DNA from: Schistocephalus solidus | Lineage: Eukaryota > Platyhelminthes > Cestoda > Diphyllobothriidea > Diphyllobothriidae | Direction: 5' to 3' | NCBI GenBank assembly: GCA_017591395.1 | Contig: WEDG01006660.1 | Span: 1 to 64,000 of the forward strand | Length of the DNA stretch: 64,000 nucleotides | Shown here: piece after piece, positions 37,095-48,862 of the stretch | Position numbering within the stretch: position 1 is the first letter of the stretch | Layout: each line of letters opens with the position of its first letter | The notes under the pieces: model-generated | Told to the model about the DNA's origin: nothing | The model's input: only the letters and a program-made list of their open reading frames with translations | Databases searched by the model: none | Program-made: the position numbers and the translations under genes

Positions 37095-37740
37095 ACCTGA
37101 TGATGTGGCAGACTAGGACGTCAATGAACGCTAGTTGATTGTTAGCTTCCTTCTCCATCGTGAATTATATTTCCGGGAAAACGGTGTTGATCTATTCGAT
37201 TAATTTCACCACCTGATTCCGTTCGATACGATGATGTTTTCGTTCATATATCGACCTCAGAATTGCAGTCTATGGTGCCGGAAGACCAGCGACTCCAACC
37301 GTGTTAGAACTGCCTCAGCTATGAGTCCAGAGATCGGTAAACCAAGCGGCGTAAGTTTCACCACCTGCTCGTGTTTTGTTTTGTCAAACTTGAAGTACGT
37401 CTTTAGACAGACCTTCAAGAGTTGGAGGATTTGGGCGAGCCTGAGGCGAGTTTACGTCTCGTCTTATTTAGCTCATAGAAGTAATTTTTATGATCCCGAC
37501 TACCAGGTTCTGCAGAATAGAAGTAAAAATGGATTTGACATCAAATTATATCGTGACGTCGCTTGGCAGGAGACTTGCCACTTTCATTTTCTCCAAGGAT
37601 TTGGTTGACGAATTGACTGCAGTGTCTGAATAAGCTGTCAGAAATCTGACCTGCTGAAAGAGCACAATGTGTCAGGTTGAACAGACTCCTCTTGTAACAG
37701 TTAGGACCGATGGAAACAATAGTAAACGACAAAGAAGAGA
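37095..37740 (-). mobile_element. Penelope-like element reverse transcriptase fragment (degraded)
   Basis: On the minus strand, about 37400-37270 reads KFDKTKHEQ...LGLPISGLIAEAVLTRLESL, matching the 'GTPMGSPISG.IAEAVLQRLE' core of Penelope-like RTs. It is followed by FRHHRLQF, a stop, and GRYMNENI where the catalytic YVDD box is expected. About 37185-37100 reads NTVFPE...FTMEKEANNQLAFIDVLVC, the conserved block after the palm. The catalytic Asp pair is lost and stops interrupt the frame. The ORF opened on the plus strand here is a shadow. The minus-strand upstream part (37410-37740) is probably the same element but too decayed to confirm. Confidence 0.75.
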
Positions 37741-37744
37741 TCCG

Positions 37745-40195
37745 TCTTACACTTATAATGCTCTTATTCTAATTAGTCAAGAAAGATATCATGATATCAT
37801 GAAACATGATTAGGAGGAGGGTGCTAGCTGTTTTCCGAGTACCATGATGAGATGGGATTCAAGATTTCCATTGAAACCTACAGGTTGAGCATATTCTTAA
37901 CAGAATGACCAAAGCCATAGCGTCAACTTGACGTTAACTATTGCATGTCATCACCTTAAAGCAAAAATCGGCGAAGCTACTGAATCCAATCTCAAGATTC
38001 TCCGCAGTAATTAGGAATAAGGATATATTTACGATTTCCTGACTAAACAAAATGAACTCTGCAATTCAAAAGACAATGCAGCAAGCAGATCCGCACTTGG
38101 ATGTTTTCTTAGATAGACGATCGCGCGTGATAGCAGTAAAAGCAGAAAAACAAACAAAACAAAACAAAACGGCCCTCCCACTAGCATCGTGGTGTGAGGA
38201 GCTCAGGTTTTCCCAGCAAAGGGTTGGAAATTTCCACCTTATTTTGGTGTTTGGTCTCACCTCTTGTCTCATCGCCATAATTTTCCTGTTGGAAATCATG
38301 AAAAAGTACCGGAAAAGATAGCAACTATTTTTAAACACCGCATCTTGTCCTTGGCTCGCCTAAACTCGACCATGGGTAAGCAGTCATCCTTTAGATCATC
38401 TGTCTGCTATGAGGTAGGCTGACAGGCATGCGCGTCGAAACATATATTTCGTCTTCTACATTGCTGAGAAATTTTGGCATATTTGCAGGATTAAGTCGGC
38501 CTAAAAACTACATTTAAGGATAACTTCATAAGGAGGTCAATGAAAAGTGGTTTCCGGGAACAACCTCTTGAAATTCAACCCCTTCAATCTGATGGTAAGC
38601 CCCAGTATCTCGTCATTGACTCAAAAGCGTGCAACTTAGCTAATCCCAAAGTGACTTATTCTATGTTCCCATAATTTCATAACAAAGCTCCATTGGTTAC
38701 GGGTATTTCGCTGAATTAGTTGAACTTCGATAAAGCTAACACCTTCCGCAGTATTTACTCCCGTGAACGTGGTAGCATGCTGGAATAGGAGACTGACATA
38801 AAATTACTCATTTACGTCCTCATTTAAGACGATTTCGAAAACTACATCCCGTTCCCAACACAGAGCCAGGAGCACTCCTATTTTTATCTACGGTTCAATA
38901 AAGCTGACTGGTTGTTTGCTCTTAAAGTTTAAAATTCCAGTGATCGTGGATTATCGCATTTTCTGCATTACAGTATTTAGAAGTTCTTAAAATCCGGAGG
39001 TTGAGCTTTATTAAGCAATGCCTTCAGCCATCGAGCATTCCCCATTGTCGGCTCCTCTACTCAAATCTAGTAGTTTCGTTGCTATTCCTGAAATCCTTGG
39101 ACATGGGATAACACATCGCGAGGCTTGATTGTACACATTGCTCGGATAACGCTTTTTACTGCATGGCAGCTGCTTCTACTACGCGCATGACCTGGTTTCT
39201 GCGCAATAACATTCTGCATCACTGAAAGAACAGTTAACTCCAGCTAACACTCTAAATTACCTTAGGGAAATTCGAACTCATTAATAAAGCTGTAATTAAA
39301 ATGCCTTTTTACTAAGTGTCCATTCCGGATTTGAACTGCAAGAAATAGCATAGAAGCACGAATACAGAGGTTGTTTAATCGGTTTAATGGACTGTTATTT
39401 TCTCACGTTCCCTTTATAGTGACCTAACAGACAATATTAGAGACACAAACGCATTCTGCTGGAAGCAGGACCCTCGGGAATACAAGGCATCCAGCGTATA
39501 TTAACCTAAAAATGCTGCTTCTTTTGCATGGATTGTCCAGTCTGTCTGTTAGTCTACTATATGAACCCCAGTTCATGACTAACAGTCGGTTTGCACTATG
39601 GTATTCATATCTACTGCCTTAAACGCTGTGAGCTTAGAGCTTTTTATTTGGCAGTACATAAATCTATTCAGTCTGAGCGTTCTGCATCAAGGCAGTCTCT
39701 ATGGCAGTACACTCTCTTGTTTCCGCTATATTCGTCGAGGTTTGATTTCGCCTTTTCACATCAGGCGATGGGCACCTGCTACTAGGTGAAAGCAGCAGGG
39801 CTATACACTTGTAACTGTTAGTTTATTGTCTCTGTTGATTGATTCCTTCACGGATCCAAAATCTCATGCAACCACAATGACTGCTCCGGTGATCGTCGAC
39901 TTCTCTTTGTAGAAAAGACCTGAGACCTACATATTAATTTGTGGTAGTTACTTTCAAGTCGACACTTTTTGAATAAAGTTCTGCTTACTCAAAATAAGTC
40001 CACTTACTAAACACTTCGGGTTGGGTACAAGCGCACAGTTTGCAATTCATATCAGTTGCCGGTCTGCGGTGGAGATTTCGTAACTAATTTACTATTTTAG
40101 CGTTTCTACTGCAAAATATGTCAGTAGGCTTAATAATAACATTTCTGCATGGAAGTTCACCGATCGGTTGCGAGACTCGCTCGTTGGACAGTCAT
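37745..40195. other. No gene recognised
   Basis: A palindromic ATGATATCATGATATCAT string lies near 37788-37805. An 89-codon plus-strand ORF at 38052 ends in a hydrophobic stretch (FHLILVFGLTSCLIAIIFLL), but it has no family resemblance and no supporting context. Confidence 0.35.
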
Positions 40196-40197
40196 AG

Positions 40198-40262
40198 TCC
40201 GCTGAGGTCCAACTGTGTACTCCCCAGCATGGTGGTGCAGGGATGGTGACATGCTTTCTGGT
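40198..40262 (-). mobile_element. LINE 3'-end fragment (old)
   Basis: GAGGTCCAACTGTGTACTCC followed by GGTGGTGCAGGGATGGTGAC is the reverse complement of the last 70 bp of the LINE 3' UTR (compare 7565-7615). Confidence 0.5.
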
Positions 40263-40579
40263 ACATACTTCGGTTTTTGAAATTGTTGATTTTTAATTTT
40301 CTCCGATGGCACATAGGGGAACGCCGGGGGATCCACTGATGAGCCGAAAACCTCACAGCTTTGTTATGGTAGAACGTCGGAAAAACTTGCATCTCGGTGA
40401 GGGAGGAGTTTGCGGCAGATGCTGCCCAAGACCGCCATATGTCTAAACGGGTAAGCGCAATCCTTGCCCAGCGCTTACCACGCTGTTAGGTACATGGTCG
40501 AACTTTTTTGGTAATGCGTTTCTGCTTATTTTTCTTCGTGATCTTTGTAACAGTGTTTCACTCATAAGATCTGTGATAA

Positions 40580-40872
40580 TTTGACCGTCGATTTTGACGA
40601 TGCCCACCGTATGCTCCACGGAAAGGTGGTGCAGGGGCGGTGACTTGCGCGTGATTTAGTTTAAAGTTATATTAAACTTGTGCTGCATCTACCGCACTCT
40701 CTCATCCTCCCCCACCTGAGCCCGGTGTCATGACAGAGTCAAGAAAACCGGAGATGGGAGAGGCCAGAGGTGGCTGGCGCGGCCGGAGCCGCCCCTGGGC
40801 GTAGCATCACACCTGGCTCGGATACCACGGAGTGGGAGTGCCATAAAGGCTACATTAAGAATGAGCCTCATA
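40580..40872 (-). mobile_element. LINE 3'-end fragment, 5'-truncated
   Basis: This is the reverse complement of the terminal part of the LINE 3' UTR. It includes the GACCGTCGATTTTGACGATG and GGTGGTGCAGGGGCGGTGAC end and, inwards, AAGAAAACCGGAGATGGGAG, GCGCGGCCGGAGCCGCCCCT and CACGGAGTGGGAGTGCCATA. Better preserved than the 40198 fragment, and an independent insertion. Confidence 0.85.
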
Positions 40873-40874
40873 CG

Positions 40875-42655
40875 ATCTACAGCTTCTTATGACGGTATTA
40901 TGTTGGCTTAAATTGAGCCTTGGAGCAATTAAAAACACAAACTGCGTATTCCAGAAACACTGTATTTACAAGATAATCCCAACGGCCTGATGGATTATGG
41001 TTGGTTTCTCTATGTGAGCGTTAGCTTTGATAGACTAAGGAGAATGCATTTGTTGCACATTCATAAACGTGTGATAGACGGAATCAAACGGTTTTCGACC
41101 CGGTTGCTCTGCCGACTGAGGTTAACGAGACAGACCTGACGACAGCGTATATAATCTCTGGTGTGCAAGGGGACTCTAACCTCGTTTGAGCCATTTGCTT
41201 TACTGACCGTTTTCGCAGATCACAAAACAAAGATATTCAGTCGGTCACATTCAGGTAGTGGGTTTATTTCAACCTCAGTGCCGAGCTGTTGCGAGCTATC
41301 CAGATGCCACAAGCAGTTAAGCTTCCGCCAATCTGTTACGATAATGAAATAACATTCTTTAGGCTGTGGGATAGACAGTAGAATTCTGCATCTGAGAACC
41401 GGGTTTTCCGTTTGACATTTATGTATTCATAGTGCCACACCAGCGAGTCTTTGTGCCTTTATTATCGGAAGGCTTCGGGACTGAGCCGTTGAAGTCTGCA
41501 TATCTTACCTTTGGACGTGATCGTACAGTTAAAGTCTAATCCCTTGTCCGACTTCCCTGATGTAGTGACAATCCTACCTTACCGTTATCTTTAAAGGCAT
41601 TAACATGACAGCTTTATGCGGCTCCGTATTGTTGGGTCACTGAATCACGAAGTATCACACTCCACTGCACTTAGCCAGCGACAGCGTTCCAACCAAAGAT
41701 GCGCCGCCTGGCACACGAGTCTCACAGACCAAAGAGCACGAGGAACACTTACCACGGTATCTCTTATCTTACGTTCGTTACTTCACATCTTTTCCAACTA
41801 GGACATGACTTTCTGTGAGTTCTTCTTCGGGGCAGGACAGCACACAACTAAACGATTGCACTCAGTAGATAACGAGGGTGCATTTTATTGATTGTGTTCT
41901 CGAAGGCTTCCTTGGTTGTTCATCAATATGCAGTCGGAGAGACATATCCGGGCAGTGGAAGATAAGCACTCTCAATCTAATCCGGATTTTGGTCAAATCG
42001 TAGGGGAAAGTTTGCAGAATCCTACTGGTGAATCGTTTCTGCATAAACTTTATACACTGGCAGCTTGGTCTTCAGACGGACTCCATGTGATTCGAAGCTA
42101 CTCAAATGATCCGCCAAATAGGTCTGTCGTTCGGATGTGAATCCGACCAGAAGACCTGTCTCTAACAACTCTACCTACGATAAATTTACGGTTATACCGA
42201 AGCGCCCGGACGGACTTTTCTTTGCAAAGAAGGGCAGACGTGAATTTACTGATCCCTTAGTTAAAAATCAAAGAAAATTGACAAGTAAATTTCTAGAAAT
42301 TTTCGCAGACGAAGGCGAAGACACTGGGACGGCAATTTCAGGCTCAGCACACCTAGGGCTGGGTCTGGACTCGGTTGAGCTTCAATCAACGTCTTCACCA
42401 CTGCACTAGGATTTCTCACTAGGTCATCTGCCATCTGAAATTTTCAGTCACACTGGAATAGCACATCGTAATATTAAATCGATCAAACTTCTCGATAACT
42501 CGCCGCTACTTGCGCTGTAATTCTCTGCATTAACTGTAGACATTCCGCTTCAAAGCAGAAAAGAAAGGGTCATTTTCATCCCATAATCAGGATAAATCGG
42601 CGCACGTCACTCAACCATGACAAATAAAGCCAATTAAACCAGTTCCGCTGTCCTT
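40875..42655. other. No gene recognised
   Basis: Several tRNA-like or SINE-head-like strings occur (near 41095-41125, 42085-42165 and 42355-42410 on the minus strand), suggesting old SINE insertions. No coding gene can be supported. Overlapping ORFs of 82-90 codons at 41892-42409 have no recognisable domain. Confidence 0.35.
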
Positions 42656-42657
42656 GC

Positions 42658-42855
42658 TGTGCCAGTCATCTGCGCCCTCTCCCGCCTCCGGTCATGACAC
42701 CAGGCCCAGGTGGAGGAGGTGGGAGAGTGCGGTAGATGCCTCGCAAGTCTGCTCTCACTAGGACAAGCAGAAGTCACAAGCACAAGTCACCATGGCCGCG
42801 ACACCTTGCTGTGGAGCACTGGGTGGACGTCATTAAAACCAACGGTCGAACGGTC
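42658..42855 (+). mobile_element. LINE 3'-end fragment, 5'-truncated
   Basis: Matches the end of the LINE 3' UTR from CATCTGCGCCCTCTCCCGCC through CACCAGGCCCAGGTGGAGGA to GTGGAGCACTGGGTGGACGT and ACGGTCGAAC. About 200 bp long. Confidence 0.8.
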
Positions 42856-42859
42856 AGGT

Positions 42860-43300
42860 GCCGGTAAGGAGAAATGCGGTGGTGTGGTATGGCCAGCTGT
42901 ATTCTACCATAGATTTTCATGGAGGCACATATGGCCGAATAGGCCAATCACCATCTTTTGTGAAGACATAACTGGCATATGGGTGGGCACAGCGTGTTAA
43001 AATGTGTGCGGTGGATGAGGGATTGAGGATTCACGACGCGTCAGTTACTCCACCCGATCTCATTTCAGTTCAGTTCAGTTCAGTTCAGTTTTATTAAGGG
43101 AAATATAGGCGAAGCCTTTGAGCTCCCTATTGATGTCAGTGACACTGTAAATTTAAAAAGGCTGACATATAATGGACGTTGGACAAAGGGTTATCTTCTG
43201 TCGGCTTGACCCGAATTCGCCACAATGAGCGTGATGAAAGGAATTGAAGTTAAGGCTGCGTAAGCCACGCTTGGTATAATCAACTTCCTGCAAAAGTTAC
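42860..43300. other. Spacer with a (CAGTT)5 run
   Basis: No gene. Five perfect CAGTT units lie at 43066-43090, followed by TTTATTAAGG. The 5' end of LINE copy 2 lies somewhere after this, but the boundary could not be fixed. Confidence 0.5.
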
Positions 43301-44040
43301 CGTGGTGCCTCAAGTATAGTGGCGGTCTTCGTCGAGTGGTGGCGGCAGTGACTCTGCATGAGTGCTTGGCAATCGTGGCAGCATCTGCAGCAATGTAAGT
43401 AGTAGCGGTTGTAATAGTGGTGACAGGGGTGTAGGGGTACTAGTTAGGGGTAGCACCACACAGATAGCATTTGGTCGCTCCATTTGTCTCGTACAGGTGG
43501 TGAATGCTCCTGTGGCCGCCTCTAACTGGTACCCAACTCTCACCTGTGGCTCCTCGAAGTTGGGTTCTTCCCAGCGGCCACACCACGGGCAACCGTCATG
43601 ACCGGCGGGCTAAACCAGGTGAGGGTCTCAGGTGTTGTGTGTGCCTCCACACCCGGTATGTCTGACTCCCGAACTTCCCATCTCTCCCCCCTCTCAAAAA
43701 GTCCTACGGTGGGGGCGACAGCAACCCCGTAGGCGGCCCAGGCTAACTCGGGTCGTTCTCCCACTAAAACAAAACCGTAACCCAAAGTGGAGTTCGGCAG
43801 CCGTCTGGGATGTCCGAGCAGCCCTATTTAGGGACAGCACTGCTTGCCTCCTCTCTCGGAGGAAGGGGCTAGAAAAGGTGCCCTAAACAAATGCTGGGTA
43901 TCACGTCTTCTGCAGCCGGCCGCGGCTCGCAGATCGCAAAATACGCGGTCTTAAAACTCAAACAAACAACAATACCCCCCGTCCCCATCCCCCTTGCCAT
44001 ACCCTCCAGGCTTCTCGGGTGAGTCCACTCACACTAGCAG
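43300..44040 (+). other. LINE copy 2 5' UTR / promoter region
   Basis: GC-richer leader upstream of the endonuclease, absent from copy 1 because of truncation. It contains GT-rich words, a GGTGAGGGTCTCAGGTGTTG string near 43617 and a C-rich run at 43975-44000. Its internal promoter was not located. Small ORFs here look non-coding. Confidence 0.5.
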
Positions 44041-44049
44041 CCTGGAATG

Positions 44050-45205
44050 TTCGTTCCCTTTTAGACAATCCTAGGAGCAACCGGCCGGAACGAGGACGGC
44101 GCTAGTCGCTCGGGAACTGGCGCGCTACAAGGTGGACATTGCTGCTCTCAGCGAGACCCGATTCTCTGAGCAGGGTCACCTGGAGGAGGTGGGTGCCGGC
44201 TACACCTTCTTCTGGAGCGGCCGGCCAAAGGCAGAGCGACGCGACGCTGGTGTTGCCTTTGCCATCCGGAACGACATTGTTGGACGTCTGCCCTGTCTGC
44301 CGCAGGGTATCAATGATCGCCTGATGAGCCTCCGCCTGCCTCTTCGGGGAGACCAGTTCGCCACCATCATCAGCGCCTACGCTCCCCCAATGACGAGCTC
44401 TGATGCGGCGAAGGACAAATTCTACGATGATCTACACTCCCTCTTGGCGACTATGCCGAAGGCGGATAAGTTAATTGTCCTTGTTGACTTCAATGCCCGC
44501 GTCGGGACGGACCACGCTGCCTGGCAGGGAGTGCTTGGTCCCCACGGTCTCGGTAGCTTTAACGATAACGGCCTCCTTATTCTGCACACGTGTGCGGAAC
44601 ACCGTCTCCTGCTGACAAACACCTTCTTCCGCCTTCCGACGCGGGAGAAGGAAACGTGGATGCACCCTCGGTCGCGGCGCTGGCATCTGCTGGACTATGT
44701 TCTCGTCCGGAGGCGAGATCGACAGGACGTGCTGGTAACCAAGTCGATCCGCGATGCCGATGGTTGGACAGATCACCGCCTCGTCATCTCCCAGATGAGG
44801 CTCCGACTGCAATCCCCGACGGAAGGCCCCAAGGTAAGAGGCCGCCATGTAAGTTATAATACTCTTTTATTAAATTTGCCTGCTCAGTGTTTTGATTTTA
44901 GCAACCAAATAACCGAGAAACTGGAGGACCTGCATGCTCCAGATGATAACGCTACCGTGGAGACACGATGGTGTCAACTGCGAAATGTCATCCAGTCCAC
45001 CGCCCTCGATGTCCTCGGACGCGCACGCCGTCGACACCAGGACTGGTTTGACGACAATGACGCCGACATCAGAAACTTACTCGCGGAGAAGAATGGACTA
45101 CACAAAACCTACATGGACCTTCGGACTGACGCCACTAAAGCAGTATTTTCAAATGCCGGCGCCTTGTACAACAACGGCTGCGGGAGATGCAGGATGTCTG
45201 GATGA
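44050..45205 (+). pseudogene. LINE copy 2 endonuclease and linker
   Basis: An open frame starts with LAAWNVRSLL at about 44034. It is shifted near 44089 and then continues from 44132 for 357 codons. APE-family motifs visible are ALSETRF (catalytic Glu), the SAYAPP segment, VDFNARVG (Asp and Asn), HLLDYVLV, and [15 protein letters not shown] (the terminal Asp-His pair). All expected catalytic residues are present. The linker carries [20 protein letters not shown]. The frame is lost near 45150 by a one-base change relative to copy 1. The domain nicks DNA for target-primed reverse transcription. Confidence 0.85.
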
Positions 45206-46800
45206 TCCAAAAGGCTGAGGAAATCCAGGAGTATGCGGACCGCAATGAAATGAAAAAATTTTTCAAAGCCATCAAGGTCATCTACGGCCCGTGTATCAAG
45301 GGGTCCGCACCGCTGCTCAGCTCTGACGGCACAACACTGCTGACAGAGAAATCGCAAATTCTGAAGCGCTGGATCGAGCACTTCAGAAATGTCCTAAATT
45401 GCTCATCAGCCATCTCCGATGCTGCCATTGACCGGCTTCCTCAAGTGGACACGAACAATGACCTGGATCTGCCGCCTTCCCTACCAGAAACCATCCGGGC
45501 CGTGCAGCAGATTTCCAGCGGTAAAGCACCGGGATCCGACGCAATCCCACCGGAAGTTTACAAGCACGGTAGGCCCCGGCTGATGGCAGAACTCACAACA
45601 CCCTTCCAGGAGATGTGGCGCCAAGGACAAGTTCCTCAGGATTTCAAAGACGCAGCCATCGTCTATCTCTACAAACGGAAGGGGAACCGGCAACTCTGTG
45701 ATAATCACAGAGGCATCTCGTTGCTCAACATCGCCGGGTAGATCTTCACCCGTATCCTCCTCAATCGTCTTAACGGTCACCTAGAGCAAGCCTGCTCCCG
45801 GAAAGCCAATGTGGCTTCCGCCGACACCGCGGAACAACCGATATGATCTTTGCCGCCCGCCAGCTACAAGAGAAGTGTCAGGAGATGCGAACTCACCTAT
45901 ACACTACCTTCGTTGATCTAAGGAAAGCCTTTGAAACGGTGAATCGTGACGGACTGTGGAAAGTTATGCAGAAATTTGGTTATCCTGAGCGGTTCACGCA
46001 CATGGTGCGTCAGCTTCATGACGGGATGACGGCGCGCGTCACTGACAACGGGACGGTATCCGAAGCATTCGCAGTGACCAACGGAGTGAAGCAGGGCTGC
46101 GTACTGGCCCCCACCCTCTTCAGTCTCATGTTCTCGGCTATGCTGATGGACGCCTACCGTGATGAGCAGCCTGGTATCCGCATCGCCTACAGAACTGACG
46201 GGCACCTTCTCAACAGTCGGCGTATGCAGGCTCCAACGCGCGTGTCTACGACTACAGTCCATGACTTGCTCTTCGCGGACGACTGCGCACTTAACACCGT
46301 GACGGAGGAGGACATGCAAAGGAGCATGGACCTCTTCGCCGAAGGCTGCGCCGATTTTGGATTAACATTCAGTACAGCCAAAACGGTTGTCATGCACCAG
46401 CCGCCACCCAGCGCGGAATACAATGCTCCTCGAATCAATGTCAACGGTGCTCAACTCAAAAACGTGGAAACCTTCGCTTATCTAGGAAGCACGATGTCGC
46501 GCAACACGAGAATCGATGACGAGGTTGCCCAACGGATCTCCAAAGCTATTCAAGCCTTCGGCCGGCTGCAGGCCTCCGTGTGGAATCGCCACGGTATTCA
46601 CCTGAACACCAAACTGAATATGTACAAGGCCGTCGTCTTGACGACACTCCTTTACGGAGCGGAAACCTGGACCGTCTACTCGAACCAAGCCAGGAAGCTG
46701 AATCACTTTCATCTCAGCTGCCTCCGCAGAATACTGAATCTGAGATGGCAAGACAGGATCCCGGACACGGAAGTCCTGAAGTGGACCGGAATCCTCAGCA
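45187..46800 (+). pseudogene. LINE copy 2 reverse transcriptase
   Basis: The first part (45187-45741) holds ISSGKAPGSDAIPPEVYKHG and KRKGNRQLCDNHRGISLLNI, and ends at a nonsense TAG where copy 1 has a Lys codon. After a one-base loss near 45792 the frame reopens and runs 595 codons (45843-47630). It has [14 protein letters not shown], the [16 protein letters not shown] block, the catalytic FADD at 46272-46283, [12 protein letters not shown], and the thumb with [20 protein letters not shown]. Residues are intact around the active site, so the loss of function comes from the nonsense and frameshift changes. Confidence 0.9.
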
Positions 46801-47156
46801 TCCATGCCATGCTGAGGCCAGTGCAACTGCGATGGAGCGGCCACCTGGTAAGAACGGACGACGAGCGACTACCCAAACGACTTTTCTACGGAGATGTCGC
46901 TACGGGTTCTCGCCGGCAGGGAGGTCAAAAAAACGACGCTACATGGACACTTTGGAAGAAATCGCTGAAGCAACTGCAAATCAACTCGGCGACCTGGGAG
47001 GACCTCGCCCAGGATATACCAGCATGGAGAAGATCAGTGAAGACTGGTTCAGCAATCTATGAGGCCAACCGGATCGCCGCCGCCAAGGCCAAAAGAGCGG
47101 CACTTAAGTCACCAGCGCCCCGGACCAACACCGCCAATGTCCAGGCCCTGCCAACA

Positions 47157-47962
47157 TGCCCGCGCTGTCAACGCAGCTTCCGCGCGCGAATCGGCCTGGT
47201 TGGACATCTTCGGACGCAATGTACCAACAATCCGACAATTCCAATTTCTACGTCAAATTCTGCCAACCCTCCTTCTGACTCTCCCACCCTCACTCCTGGC
47301 ATCAATTCCATTACTCCCACCATCATAGAGACCACATCCATCTACTCATCGCCTGTTAACCCAACCACCGCAACCACCACCGCCTTCGCCTTCACTACCA
47401 CCACCACCACCATCAGCGATGGGGAATCTCTCCTAAGCTGTACTCAATGCGACCGCACATTCACCTCACGCATCGGCCTGGTCGGTCACTTGCGAACACA
47501 ACGTACAGAGACTGGTGAGGCCAGTGCCTGGAGCACCATCACACAGCAGAGATCGTCGCCTCCACTGCCCTCACTTTCCTCGCGCATTCACTCATCGCAT
47601 GGGCCTATTCGGTCACATGCGCATCCATGACAGCGGAATTCACCGCAATGCCGACAACACCGATACACCATGCACATCCTCCGCTCCTGCCATTCTTAGC
47701 ACCCCTGCCACCCCCACTACCATGAATGACATCCCCCCAGCCTCTACCGATTTCTCCTGCCCACACTGCGCCCGCAACTTCAACTCACGCATCGGCCTGG
47801 TCGGTCACCTGCGAATCCATTGCAAGGAGGCTGGTTAACCAGTGCCTGGGGCTCCGACATACAGTCGACGCGCCCGCCTTCACTGCCCCTCACTGCTCCC
47901 GCACATTTACACACCTCATGGGCCTTTTAGGACACATGCGCCTCCACGACAACCTCCGGTAA
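47157..47962 (+). pseudogene. LINE copy 2 zinc-finger tail
   Basis: Five fingers correspond to those of copy 1: 47157-47222 (C2HC form), 47439-47501, 47566-47628, 47758-47820 and 47884-47947. An extra base near 47518 shifts the frame after finger 2. Finger 3 has lost a zinc ligand (CPHF instead of CxHC). A TAA follows finger 4, and finger 5 has an extra C. In finger 2 the last His is changed (HLRTQR). The Ser/Thr/Pro linker between fingers 1 and 2 is retained. Confidence 0.8.
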
Positions 47963-48681
47963 ACCACCGGAGGCTAAGCTACATCGGCGCACACTACCTA
48001 CACCAATACATCGACAACACCCTCACAATCACCATTTACCAGAGTATATCACGGTTTCCTAGAAACCGTGGCTGGGAAGTCTGCCAATCTGACGCTTCCA
48101 CCAGACCACGCCGTCGGCTCAGTCTATGTGTTGTGTGTGTTGAGTGGCTGACCAGTGGACTGGGAGTCAGGCGGCGATGGCTGCTCCATATCCCCTGAGT
48201 TTGTGAATCCTGGTGTGTGCGTTATGGGGGCCAGGTCAGGCTGCGGCGCGCGAAGACGGGTGCGCCGATCCGTTAGCCAATGCGCCCACTCCCACAGCAG
48301 GCAACTGACCGGCTCGGACAGTGTCTGGTGGTGGGGTTGGGGTGGTGGTGGGGTGGGTGGTGGGGTTGCAATGGCTCCTTCTTAATGTGGCCTTTATGGC
48401 ACTCCCACTCCGTGGGATCCGAGCCAGGTGTGGTGGCACGCCCAGGGGCGGCTCCGGCCGCGCCAGCCACCTGCGCCCTCTCCCATCTCCGGTCTTCTTG
48501 ACTCTGTCTTGACAACGGGCTCAGGTGGGGGAGGAGGAGAGAGTGCAGCAGCTGCAGCGCAAGGCTACTACCACTTAAAACTAATTCACGCGCAAGTCAC
48601 CGTCCCTGCACCACCTGGTGTGGAGCATACAGTGGACCTCGTCGAAATCGACGGTCGAACTGCCAATAAATGTGACAGCGG
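47963..48681 (+). repeat. LINE copy 2 3' UTR (single A half-unit fused to a partial B)
   Basis: The A half-unit starts near 48067 (CCGTGGCTGGGAAGTCTGCC). At about 48325-48365 a GGTGG/GGGGTT-rich stretch joins it directly to the B half-unit (GGTTGCAATGGCTCCTTCTT). It then runs to the shared 3' terminus GTGGAGCATACAGTGGACCT and GGTCGAACTGCC. About 1.3 kb of tandem repeats present in copy 1 is therefore missing here. Confidence 0.85.
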
Positions 48682-48861
<180 letters not shown>

Positions 48862-48862
48862 A

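Larger units (their letters stand above)
33815..37095 (-). repeat. Tandem array, eleven units of about 304 bp, each with a tRNA-like module
   Basis: The conserved stretch around GGCGGCCTCGGTGGGATTCG recurs about every 304 bp. The tRNA-like modules (minus strand) occupy about 33851-33932, 34155-34236, 34458-34539, 34762-34843, 35066-35147, 35354-35434, 35658-35739, 35962-36043, 36268-36349, 36572-36653 and 36877-36958. Unit 5 has a deletion of about 15 bp in its spacer. Spacers share words such as GTGAGTTTAATCACACTTGG and AAGCTGACTGCCCAAGCAGG. Divergence between units is moderate, so the array is not freshly homogenised. The array stops near 37095, where Penelope-like sequence begins. Confidence 0.9.

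Noticed and set aside
37231..37608. 125-codon plus-strand ORF
   Set aside because: The opposite strand encodes recognisable Penelope-like RT blocks, so this ORF is a shadow.
38052..38321. 89-codon ORF with one hydrophobic segment
   Set aside because: Both strands are open over the same stretch and there is no family resemblance, so chance is the simplest reading.
40325..40360. Hammerhead-ribozyme-like string CTGATGAGCCGAAA
   Set aside because: Only three bases lie between CTGATGA and GAAA, so stem II cannot form, and no matching stems I and III were seen.
44849..44901. Intron-like segment inside the LINE endonuclease/RT linker (GTAAGT ... TTTTGATTTTAG, 53 bp; also in copy 1 near 2284-2337)
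   Set aside because: The frame is open through it and the encoded residues fit the flanking linker. Removing 53 bp would shift the frame, so it is read as coding sequence that resembles an intron by chance.
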